Positions 26,135 through 34,432 of a stretch of DNA of 64,000 nt are shown piece after piece. Position 1 is the stretch's first letter. Each line of letters starts with the position of its first letter. Position numbers and translations under genes: made by a program. The notes beneath the pieces were generated by a model. It saw nothing but the letters and a program-made list of their open reading frames with translations, did not search any database and was not told the DNA's origin. The DNA is from Sulfurimonas sp. (GTDB lineage Bacteria > Campylobacterota > Campylobacteria > Campylobacterales > Sulfurimonadaceae): NCBI RefSeq assembly GCF_029027585.1, contig NZ_CP093397.1, forward strand, positions 620,001-684,000, read 5' to 3'.

Positions 26135-28482
26135 CCTTTATTTTTATCTCAAAACATGTTCCAAATTCTCTGTTACTCACACTCAATTCTCCACCTAAAC
26201 TCTCCCCAATTATCTTTTTTGCCATATATAGTCCTAGTCCCGTTCCTTGAGATTTATGTTTTGTAGTAAAGTATGGTTCAAATATTTTATCTCTTATCTC
26301 TTTTGAAATTCCACCAGCATTATCACAAAGCTCAATTATATAAAACTCTCCTTCAATTCTAACTGTTACAGAGATTAGAGCTTGATAACTATTTCTATTT
26401 ACAAGGGCATCTTTGGCATTATTTAAAATTACCACTAAAACTTGTTGCAATTCATTTTCATAACTATGGCACATAAAATCGTTGTGAACATCTACTTCTA
26501 TCTCTATCTCATGTTTTGTAAATCCACCTTTAACTATATAAACAGACTTCTCTATCATACTTTTAAGAGAAAAGGTTTTCTTATCTTTATCATCACTAAA
26601 AAAGTCTTTAAAATCATCTATTGTATTTGACAAGTATTTAGTTAAAGACTCTATCTCAAGAAGTCTTTCTTCCACCTCTGGGTTTTAAACCGTTTTTTTC
26701 ACTCAAAGCAGTATCAATCAATAGTACAGAAGAGTTTATTTGAGAGAGTGGTTGCCTCCACTGATGAGCAATATTTTCTAGCATCTCACCCATAGATGCT
26801 AGTTTATTTTGATGAAAGAGCATTTTATCTTTATCTCTTGATTTTTGTAGTTCCTCTTCTACTCTTTTTGTCAACTCTGTATTTAACTTTTTTATATTAT
26901 AACTTCTAAACATAAGAACAACAAAAATGACAAAAAACACTACCATTAGCTTATAAAAAAGAGCGTAATCAAACTCTTTTTCATTCTCAAATAAAAACCA
27001 TTTTTTCATAATACTTTCTTTTTGTTCATTTGTTATTTTTACTATGATTTTTTGTAAAATTGTATGTAAGATTATATCTTCTTTACTTGTAGCAAAACTA
27101 AGCAAAAGCTTCTCATCAAAATATGTATTTATTTTTAGTTCTTCATCATCATTATCTTTAAAATAATACTGCATTGTTAAAGAATTGCCTCCAAACGCAA
27201 AAACCTCATTATTTTTAACTTTTTCTAAGCCCTCTTTCATACTACTCACTTCAATATGTTCTAAATTTGGATAAGCATTTTTTATAATATCCCCAATCGC
27301 ATAATCTTTAATAATTGCTATTTTTTGCTTTTTTATAAAACTAATATCGATAATACTCTGCGTGCTTTTTTTTGTTACTATGACCAAAGGAACTTGAAGA
27401 TATGAAGATGTAAAATTTAAGTTTTTTAACTTTGTATTTAGTGAAGATGCCAAAGGTAAAACATCACACTTCCTCTCTTGCATCATCTTTATAGACTCAC
27501 TCCATGTCTGTGTTTTTACAACTCTTATATCTATATCAAGCTCTTTTTTAAAGTATCTTATAAAATCAGCACCGATACCAACATATTTATTATTTATAAT
27601 TGCTTCTATTGGCATCCAGTTCGGATCAACACAAATATTAAGATTTACTTTATCTTTTAGATATTTTTGTTCAGCTTTTGATAATTCTTTTTCTTTTTTA
27701 TCATTTCTATCAAAAAACCATCTATTTTTTATTTCTAATAATTTATGTTCTCCTATAACCTTTAAAGATTTATTTATAATCATTATAGCCTCTGGCCAAT
27801 CTTTTCTAACACCAAAAGATAGTTTCAGGCTTTCATTTAAGGTCCCTTCTCTTTTTAAATACGGTAAACCCATTTTATTTGCTAAGTAAAAGGTTGAGCC
27901 ATCTCCAAACATGACATCTGCCTTAGCAGTAACAACACTACTTATCACATCTTCAAGTTCCTCGAAGCTTAAAACTTGAGAGTTTTTAAACTTACGACTT
28001 ATTTTTTCATCTACTAAATTACTTTTATGTATAGCAATAATTTTATCTTCAAGGTCATCTACGGTGTGAATATTGTTGGGGTTTGCCGAAGATACTATAA
28101 GCATCTTTTGCATCTTGATATAAATATCTGAAAAATTCAGATACCTATTTCGCTCTTTATGGATGCCTCCCGTACTTAAGCCATCTATTTCTTTGTTTTT
28201 CGCCATTTGTTGCATCTGTGCCCAATCTCCAATGATAAGAGAAAAGTTTGCTCCACTTACTTCATTGATAAGATTTAACACATCAACATCATAACCACTG
28301 ATAACGCCGTTTTTATCGACTATGACATAAGGTTCCCACCTTTTATCAGTTCCAAGCGTTATCTTTGGATGTTTTTTTATAAATGCTTTTTCTTTTTGAG
28401 TTAGGTTTAATAATTTAGTAGTAGTTGCATCTGCATAAAGAAAGATTGAGAGAAAAAATAAAATTAACTTTAGTTTATTCAT
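26121..28482 (-). pseudogene. Sensor histidine kinase with two periplasmic SBP domains, one frameshift
   Basis: Membrane sensor kinase paired with the response regulator. From the ATG at 28482 it reads: signal peptide, two bacterial solute-binding (SBP_bac_3-like) domains (about 30-250 and 265-490), one membrane segment (about 508-528), coiled coil, then the HisKA box with MGEMLENIAHQWRQPL. The frame ends at 26656, but the ATPase part (NNAKDAL, DNAGGI, GTGLGLYMAK) continues in another frame to 26121. Removing one base from the 4-T run at 26683-26686 joins them as SEKNGLNPEVEERLLEIES, giving about 786 residues. The break is therefore a single homopolymer indel, either a consensus error or a recent mutation. 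The SBP pair suggests sensing of an amino acid or other small ligand. Confidence 0.85.
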
Positions 28483-28572
28483 AAGTTAATTATATCTTTT
28501 AAAACTTTGCTTTAGATATATATAAGCAATTTTGATTTATAATACTAGCAGATAAAAGTCAGGAGTGATGTT

Positions 28573-29028
28573 ATGTTTGTATCTTCGTACAGCACATATA
28601 TTAGTACAAATAACATACAAAAAACTTCTACTGATAAAAGTGAGAGTCAAAATACTCCTAAAATCTCTTTTGAATCTAAACTTCTTCAAAATACAGTTTT
28701 AGAATCTTCAAACACTAAAAAATTTCCGATAAATTACATCTCAAACTATAAAACTTTTAGCAATAAACAAAAATTAGAAGATTCTTTTGAAAATAAAATA
28801 AAAGATAAATATAACAAAAACAAAGCTGTAAAAAATGCACAAGATGCTTATGCAGATAACTCAAAGATATTTTCATTTTTACTTGAACCAAAAATGACGC
28901 AAAACCAAACACCTATGCTAAATACAACTCTTCCAAATAATATTCAGATGCTACAAGAACAAAAGATGCGTCATAAAATGGTAAACACCTACATATCAAA
29001 CGATAAATACTACCAAATTACTGCCTAA
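28573..29028 (+). CDS. Protein of unknown function (151 aa)
   Basis: A 151-residue, Asn/Lys/Ser-rich protein without signal peptide or membrane segment, starting MFVSSYSTYISTNNIQKTST. The ribosome site is excellent (AGGAGTGATGTT before the ATG), which makes translation likely. The sequence looks low-complexity and partly disordered, with a more ordered segment around residues 75-110 (KIKDKYNKNKAVKNAQDAYA). It is divergent from the histidine kinase and convergent with ymdB. No family recognised. The composition resembles some small flagellar or surface accessory proteins, but nothing diagnostic supports that. Confidence 0.7.
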   Translation: MFVSSYSTYISTNNIQKTSTDKSESQNTPKISFESKLLQNTVLESSNTKKFPINYISNYKTFSNKQKLEDSFENKIKDKYNKNKAVKNAQDAYADNSKIFSFLLEPKMTQNQTPMLNTTLPNNIQMLQEQKMRHKMVNTYISNDKYYQITA

Positions 29029-29029
29029 T

Positions 29030-29140
29030 TTAACTCCGCCCTTGACAACAATCTCCAAAATCACAATCGAGGTCTTTAAACACATCTTTAGCTGCTGCAT
29101 TTGAGCGAGAATAATCAGACACATTCACTAAGATAAACAT
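29030..29140 (-). CDS. Possible small Cys-rich peptide (36 aa), doubtful
   Basis: An open frame of 36 residues downstream of ymdB on the same strand. The C-terminus is unusual (CDFGDCCQGRS), preceded by SNAAAKDVFKDLD. The same frame is open and hydrophobic for nine codons upstream of the ATG (KIVLIVIS), which would make a signal peptide if translation began at a non-ATG codon. No Shine-Dalgarno site is seen. It may be a small exported protein with a mis-set start, or chance. Confidence 0.25.
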   Translation of the reverse strand: MFILVNVSDYSRSNAAAKDVFKDLDCDFGDCCQGRS

Positions 29141-29190
29141 ACTTATCACTATTAGAACTATTTTTTATACTATTTGTGTTTAGTCTAAAA

Positions 29191-30000
29191 TTATTCTTCT
29201 ATCCAAGCTTGCGTTTTTATAACTCTACCATCACAAAAATATTTTAATTTAAAAGCATTAGAACATTTGCCATTACTAAAATCCATAATAGCTATTTGAA
29301 GTATTTTTTTACATTTTTTTGGCACATCAAAATGTCCTCTCAAGCCGGTTAAGAACTGCTTTAGTGGAACTTTGGAATCCATTCCTATAACATTATCTCT
29401 ACAACCAGTTAAACCAATATCACTTAAATAAGCTGTTCCATTAGCTATTTGAAAATCATCTGTACTTACATGAGTATGAGTACCGATGATACCACTCACT
29501 TTACCTTGAAGTAAAATCATCATTGCTCGTTTCTCACTTGTCGCTTCTGCATGAAAATCTACAAAGATATTTTCAACACCCTGCTCTTTTAATTCTTTTA
29601 CACTCTGTTTAGCCTTTCTAAAAGCATTATCAACAAGTGGCATTGAGTAGTGTCCCATTAAATTTAAAACACCTAGCTTTTCTCCCGCAATTTCATAAAC
29701 TTTACAGCCAGTTCCGCCAACTTCATCAGGATAGTTATGCGGTCTTAGTATTTCATGTGTATCAAAAAGTACCTCTACATCTTTTTTATCCCAAGAGTGA
29801 TTACCTCCTGTCATACAGTCAACTCCATAAGAAAGAAGTTCATTAGCATTTTTAGAAGTCACTCCAAAACCATGAGATGCATTTTCATAGTTTGCTATTA
29901 CAAAATCAACTTTATATTCTTCTCTTATTTTCTTCAGATGCTCTTTTAGCATATCTCTTCCAGGGCGACCAACTATATCGCCTATAAACACAACTCTCAT
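29191..30000 (-). CDS. YmdB-family metallophosphoesterase
   Basis: A 269-residue member of the TIGR00282/YmdB calcineurin-like phosphoesterase family. Some members hydrolyse cyclic nucleotides such as 2',3'-cAMP. Metal-binding motifs are visible: GDIVGRPGRD at residues 7-16, NYENASHG near 37-44, GGNHSWDKK near 66-74, VDFHAEATSEK near 148-158, and GTHTHVSTDD near 173-182. No signal peptide, so cytoplasmic. Downstream of mfd on the same strand with an 89-bp gap that contains a short repeat. Its physiological role in this phylum is not established. Confidence 0.9.
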   Translation of the reverse strand: MRVVFIGDIVGRPGRDMLKEHLKKIREEYKVDFVIANYENASHGFGVTSKNANELLSYGVDCMTGGNHSWDKKDVEVLFDTHEILRPHNYPDEVGGTGCKVYEIAGEKLGVLNLMGHYSMPLVDNAFRKAKQSVKELKEQGVENIFVDFHAEATSEKRAMMILLQGKVSGIIGTHTHVSTDDFQIANGTAYLSDIGLTGCRDNVIGMDSKVPLKQFLTGLRGHFDVPKKCKKILQIAIMDFSNGKCSNAFKLKYFCDGRVIKTQAWIEE

Positions 30001-30020
30001 CTATCTATCTCCTTTGTTTG

Positions 30021-30072
30021 CGAACAAGTCCACAAACAAATTCCTATCACTAAAGCTTTGCCTTTGGCAAGA
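30021..30072 (-). repeat. Short operon-internal repeat, copy 1 (hairpin plus 20-nt core)
   Basis: Read on the minus strand this segment has a hairpin TTGCC-AAA-GGCAA followed by the 20-nt core AGCTTTAGTGATAGGAATTT (30038-30057). The core is repeated exactly at 55360-55379 on the other strand. Flanks are also alignable (GTGGACTTGTTCGC against GTGACTTTGTTGC). It lies between mfd and ymdB in the direction of transcription. An open frame of 30 codons (29997-30089) spans it, starting directly after the mfd stop and ending in an ATGA overlap with ymdB. Translation is possible but unproven. Confidence 0.5.
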
Positions 30073-30089
30073 GAAACATTTTGTTTCAT

Positions 30090-33080
30090 TTATAACACCT
30101 TTGGTTTATTGTTTCTAAGATAAAAAAGCACTGCTTTTATGATGTCATCATCATCTTTAGAATTTGATTTTATGCTCTCTTTTGAGTTATTTGTATATGA
30201 AATAGTAATATTTTGTCCATAGTTCATAATGCTTTTTATCTTTTTCTCTAAACTTAAAAGTTTTATAACCATTAGTTCAAAAAATTGTTTTGTTGGATTG
30301 TCTAACTCTCCAAATCTATCTATTATTTCTTCTTCTATCTCATAAATTTCAACAGATTCTTCACACTGAGAGAGTCTTCTATATATATCTAAACGAAGTC
30401 TATCTTCTTTTACTACTTCATCAGAGATATATGCAGAAATACTAAGTTTTATATCAACCTTTGCTCTCTCGCTCTCCATCGTATTACTAAGTAGTTTTAT
30501 AGCATCTTCTAACATTCTAAGATAAAGAGAATACCCTATATTTTTTATGTGTCCACTTTGAGCATCTCCTACTAAGTTTCCACCACCGCGAATCTCTAAA
30601 TCGTGATATGCTAAAACTGAACCACTCCCCAAAAATGAGTTTGACTCCAAGGCTAAAAGTCTTTTTTTTGCTTCATCTGTAATGTTTTGTTTATCTTGGA
30701 CTATAAAATAGGCAAAGCCTTCAACATGACCACGCCCTACTCGACCACGAAGCTGATGAAGGTCGGCAATCCCAAATCTATCTGCACCATCTATAATCAT
30801 AGTATTTACTTTTGGCATATGAATACCTGATTCTATAATGGAAGTGGCAATCATCAAGTCATACTCCCCAGCTTCAAACTTTAAAAGCTCTTTTTCGGTT
30901 TGAATGGCAGAGATTTTTGAGTGCAACATTACGATTCTCAAATCTGGTAAAATTGCCTTAAGTTCACCAAGTTTTATAGGCATATGGTCTATAGAGTTAT
31001 GAACATAAAAAATCTGTCCACCGCGTCTTAACTCTCTGAGTATAACTTCTTTTATAAGTTTTTCATTATACTCTTTTACAAAAGTTCGCACACCTTGTCG
31101 CTCACTTGGTGGAGTTAAAAGCTGACTCATCGTTTTAATAGAGCTTAGTGCTTGATTTAATGAGCGAGGTATTGGTGTCGCACTCATAGATAATAGATGC
31201 ACATTATGATAAATCTCTTTGATTTTTTCTTTTTGTTTAACTCCAAACTTATGCTCTTCATCTATAATCACTACACCCAAATTTTTAAAAGTTAAACCAA
31301 ACAGCGAGTGTGTCCCAACTACAACATCAATCTCCCCAGATGCCAGACCTTTAATAACATTCTTTTTATCTTTTGTACTTACAAATCTATCTAGTTTTGC
31401 ATAGCGAAGTCCCAAATCAGCGAAACGCTCATCTAAAGAGCGATAATGTTGAGCTGAAAGAAGAGTTGTTGGAACTATTAAAGCTGATTGAAAACCTGAT
31501 TTAAAAGCTGTAAATATCACATTTAATGCAACTTCGGTTTTACCAAAACCAACATCACCACTTAAAAGTCTATCCATTATATGACCACTAGACATCTGAG
31601 ATATTATCTCCTCAACCGATTTACTCTGATCATCCGTATAAACAAAACCTGCAAGTTTTTGAAAATCTTTCAGGTGAGATTTTGCAATACTCATTTTTGG
31701 TGCTTTTATAAGTTCTCTTGCTGCTGCTGTATTTACAATCTGACCAGCTATCTCCATAAGTCGTTTTTTGACTTTTTCTTTTAACTTACCAAAGCTTCCT
31801 TTACCAAGTCTATCAAGCATAGGTGTAGAACCGCCAGATGCAATGTAGCGGTCTATAAAGTCTAAGTTCTCAACAGGTAAAAGTATTTTATCATCACCAA
31901 CATACTTGATAACTATAAAATCTTTTATCCCACCTAAAATTTCTGTTTGCTCTATCTTTTCAAATATTCCAACACCATAATCTTCATGCACAACATAATC
32001 ACCAGTTTTTAAATCATCAAGCATTATGGAACTTTTTCTTCTTCGCCTTATTTTATCTGCTTTATTTAAAGAGATTATTAGTTCATCTTTAGTAAGAATG
32101 TTTAAAATATATGGTGCATATATCTCTTTTATATTATTTAAATTAAAAAGCCCAACTTGTTTCATAAGAGCTTCATTTGCCGCGATAATTGTTATCTTTT
32201 TATCTTTATGAACTTTGATAAGAGTAAGGACATTTGTAACAATCAATTCTTTATAATTATCGCTACTTGTCAAAATTTCTACATTAAAACTATCCCTTGG
32301 AACAATAGGATTATTTAATGCATATGCATCTACAAGTAAAGTATCTAAGTTTCTGATTAGTTTTACTTTTTTGTTATGTACAAAATTTGAAGCCTTATCC
32401 TCTAAATACCAAAAACCCAAAGATGCAACATCTTTTACTAAAGAGTCAAACTCACTTTCTTTTACTTTTTCATCTATTGCATTAAATTCATCTTCATTTA
32501 AAGAATAAAAAGCTGGAGCAATAACGAGAGTATCTAGTTCTTCTTTTAGCGTTCTTTGTGATTCTAATTCAAACTGTTTTATCTGTTCTATCTCTTCATC
32601 AAAAAGAGATATTCGTATAGGCATTTTTGAATTTGGAGTGTATATATCTATAATATCTCCACGAAAAGATATTTCCCCTTCAACTTGAACCATATCAACA
32701 AAACTATAACCCCAAAACAGCATCTGTTCTTTAAATGATTTTAGATTAATACTTGAGCCAAATTCTATTGTTATTTGTTGAAGTAAAGATTCATGTGGAA
32801 GATTAAACAGTAATGTTTTTAACGGAGAAATGATTAAGGGCTTTTTTTTATATGTGTTATATAATTTTAATGCTGAGAAAAGTTGATGAAGTTCTTGTGT
32901 GTAAACACGCAAATCATCTCCATAACTCGGTCTAAAATCTGGAAAAACAACAACTTCTTTGTTAAAAAAATTTGCTACGCTTTGTAAGTTTTGAGCCTCT
33001 TTAAAATCTTCACATATTAAAACTTCTATATCATCGTTCTTATTTTCTTTAAAATATTCAAATAGTATGTTTTGTGACAT
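30090..33080 (-). CDS. mfd: Transcription-repair coupling factor Mfd
   Basis: Removes RNA polymerase stalled at DNA lesions and recruits the UvrA excision machinery. The 996-residue cytoplasmic protein has a UvrB-homology region, an RNA polymerase-interacting (CarD-like) domain around GDYVVHEDYGVGIFEKIEQT, a RecG-like helicase core with Walker A LLSGDVGFGKTEVAL and DEEHKFGVKQKE, then HLLSMSATPIPRSLNQAL, LRGRVGRGHVEGFAY, and the C-terminal TRCF domain (IRGGGNLVGDAQSGHI). It is somewhat shorter than the E. coli protein, as usual in Campylobacterota. It lies downstream of the bactofilin gene in the conserved cluster. Confidence 0.96.
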   Translation of the reverse strand: MSQNILFEYFKENKNDDIEVLICEDFKEAQNLQSVANFFNKEVVVFPDFRPSYGDDLRVYTQELHQLFSALKLYNTYKKKPLIISPLKTLLFNLPHESLLQQITIEFGSSINLKSFKEQMLFWGYSFVDMVQVEGEISFRGDIIDIYTPNSKMPIRISLFDEEIEQIKQFELESQRTLKEELDTLVIAPAFYSLNEDEFNAIDEKVKESEFDSLVKDVASLGFWYLEDKASNFVHNKKVKLIRNLDTLLVDAYALNNPIVPRDSFNVEILTSSDNYKELIVTNVLTLIKVHKDKKITIIAANEALMKQVGLFNLNNIKEIYAPYILNILTKDELIISLNKADKIRRRRKSSIMLDDLKTGDYVVHEDYGVGIFEKIEQTEILGGIKDFIVIKYVGDDKILLPVENLDFIDRYIASGGSTPMLDRLGKGSFGKLKEKVKKRLMEIAGQIVNTAAARELIKAPKMSIAKSHLKDFQKLAGFVYTDDQSKSVEEIISQMSSGHIMDRLLSGDVGFGKTEVALNVIFTAFKSGFQSALIVPTTLLSAQHYRSLDERFADLGLRYAKLDRFVSTKDKKNVIKGLASGEIDVVVGTHSLFGLTFKNLGVVIIDEEHKFGVKQKEKIKEIYHNVHLLSMSATPIPRSLNQALSSIKTMSQLLTPPSERQGVRTFVKEYNEKLIKEVILRELRRGGQIFYVHNSIDHMPIKLGELKAILPDLRIVMLHSKISAIQTEKELLKFEAGEYDLMIATSIIESGIHMPKVNTMIIDGADRFGIADLHQLRGRVGRGHVEGFAYFIVQDKQNITDEAKKRLLALESNSFLGSGSVLAYHDLEIRGGGNLVGDAQSGHIKNIGYSLYLRMLEDAIKLLSNTMESERAKVDIKLSISAYISDEVVKEDRLRLDIYRRLSQCEESVEIYEIEEEIIDRFGELDNPTKQFFELMVIKLLSLEKKIKSIMNYGQNITISYTNNSKESIKSNSKDDDDIIKAVLFYLRNNKPKVL

Positions 33081-33107
33081 TTTTTTCCTAGAGGGTTTAT
33101 GAATTGA

Positions 33108-33128
33108 TTCCTATGCAAAGCATAGGAA
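33108..33128 (-). repeat. Perfect hairpin between bactofilin and mfd
   Basis: A 9-bp perfect stem TTCCTATGC/GCATAGGAA with loop AAA in the short gap between the bactofilin stop and the mfd start. No U-tract follows in the direction of transcription. On the minus strand the 3' arm reads GCATAGGAATC, reminiscent of the GATAGGAATTT that follows the hairpin in the repeats at 30021 and 55343. It may be a distant third copy. Confidence 0.35.
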
Positions 33129-33133
33129 GAAGT

Positions 33134-33568
33134 TTATTTTGCTGAAGTTTGTTTTAGAGTTGGTTCTTGTGTAACTTGTAATGCTTCTGGTGTTGGAACA
33201 GGAGATGCACCTTTAACAACACTATTTCCTTCAAAAATACCTTTTGCCTCAATGACAAGTTCAGAAGACTCTATCGTTCCATTAACTCGTCCAGCAGCTT
33301 TAATCTCTACTCTACCAGCATTAACGCTACCTTCTATATAGCCTTGAACTACAAGTCTTTTTGTTGTTACATCACCTTTTATGTGACCATTTTTTCCGAT
33401 ATTCACCTCTTTTTTAGAGTGAATTATACCTTCAAATTCGCCATCTACATATAAATTACAAGAGAGATTCATCTCCCCTTTAATTGTAGAGCCAGCTGTG
33501 ATAATGGTAGTGTTTGTGTCGGGTTTGGTACCTTGATGTGTGCTGTCGCCGTTATTAAAGATTGCCAT
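33134..33568 (-). CDS. ccmA: Bactofilin (CcmA-like cytoskeletal protein)
   Basis: A polymer-forming bactofilin, 144 residues. In helical or curved Campylobacterota the homolog CcmA positions cell-wall hydrolases to set cell curvature. The central beta-helix domain (about 20-115) shows regular short repeats with Gly turns (GSTIKGEMNLSCNLYVDGEFEGII, here split by VNIGKNGHIKGDV). The tails are low complexity. The start is supported by AAAAGGAG before ATG. It overlaps the M23 peptidase gene by 100 bases in another frame, an arrangement like csd1-ccmA in Helicobacter but unusually long here. Confidence 0.92.
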   Translation of the reverse strand: MAIFNNGDSTHQGTKPDTNTTIITAGSTIKGEMNLSCNLYVDGEFEGIIHSKKEVNIGKNGHIKGDVTTKRLVVQGYIEGSVNAGRVEIKAAGRVNGTIESSELVIEAKGIFEGNSVVKGASPVPTPEALQVTQEPTLKQTSAK

Positions 33569-34425
33569 GGTATTTTTTTCTCCTTTTCAAATATCTCTTT
33601 ATAGTTTTTTACATTCCATTTTACAAAATAAAAAGGATTTACTGCGCGTTGAATAAATCTTAGTTCATAATGTAAATGCGGTCCGCTACTCATGCCTGAA
33701 TTACCTGTATATGCGATTAAATCGCCTTTTTTTACAAATTTACCTGATTTTATCACAATCTTGTTTAAATGACCAAAGTATGCTCTAAAACCATAATTGT
33801 GCTGTAAGATAACTAGCTTACCAAAACCACTTCTTTTATGAGTTCCTGCCCATTCTACTATACCATCTGCTGTTGCATAAACGGGTGTGTTCATCTTCGC
33901 TCTCATATCTAAACCACGATGAAACTCTTTTCTATTTAAAGTAGGATGTGTTCTATAACCAAACTTGCTAGTTACCCCTCTATAGTTAATTGGCGAACCA
34001 CTTGGTATGAACTGCATCAAAGTAGCCATCTGTTGAGAGTTTACTTTTGTTAAGTTTACTCTTTGCTGAAGTGACATATCTGCAACTGGAGAAAGACCAA
34101 TCAAAATTTCAATCTCCGACAAAGAGTCAGAAACCGCACTCAATTCTCGTTTTTTTGCGATTAAGGCTAGCTGTGTATCTTTAATACTTTTATCAAGTTT
34201 ATCATTTTTAATTTTTAATCTATCATAAGCATTTTGTGTATTTTGGCGTTTTATTTCTATCTCATCTACTGAGTAGTTTAAATATAAAATAGTTCCTACT
34301 GCAATCAAGCCTATAAAACCCAAAAAAGAAACGGCATAAAGAATTGCTTTTTTTACTATATGATGCAAGTTATACTGTTTTACACCATTGTCATCGTTTA
34401 TGGTAATAGTAAAATGATCATTCAT
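33469..34425 (-). CDS. M23-family murein endopeptidase (Csd1-like)
   Basis: A membrane-anchored, periplasmic zinc peptidase that cuts peptidoglycan cross-links. The 318-residue protein has one N-terminal membrane segment (about 29-49), a coiled coil (50-110), and a C-terminal LytM domain with the first metal ligands in FHRGLDMRA, the GYRTHP and TPVYATADGIV segments, and the HLHYELR motif. Pairing with bactofilin matches the Csd1/CcmA cell-shape module. The last 33 residues read through the bactofilin start. Removing one A from the 7-A run just upstream of the bactofilin ATG would give a stop within five codons, so the C-terminus may be artificial. Confidence 0.9.
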   Translation of the reverse strand: MNDHFTITINDDNGVKQYNLHHIVKKAILYAVSFLGFIGLIAVGTILYLNYSVDEIEIKRQNTQNAYDRLKIKNDKLDKSIKDTQLALIAKKRELSAVSDSLSEIEILIGLSPVADMSLQQRVNLTKVNSQQMATLMQFIPSGSPINYRGVTSKFGYRTHPTLNRKEFHRGLDMRAKMNTPVYATADGIVEWAGTHKRSGFGKLVILQHNYGFRAYFGHLNKIVIKSGKFVKKGDLIAYTGNSGMSSGPHLHYELRFIQRAVNPFYFVKWNVKNYKEIFEKEKKIPWQSLITATAHIKVPNPTQTLPLSQLALQLKGR

Positions 34426-34432
34426 ATATTAG

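Noticed and set aside
33108-33128. Intrinsic terminator between bactofilin and mfd
   Set aside because: The stem is perfect but no U-tract follows on the transcribed strand, so it is listed only as a hairpin.
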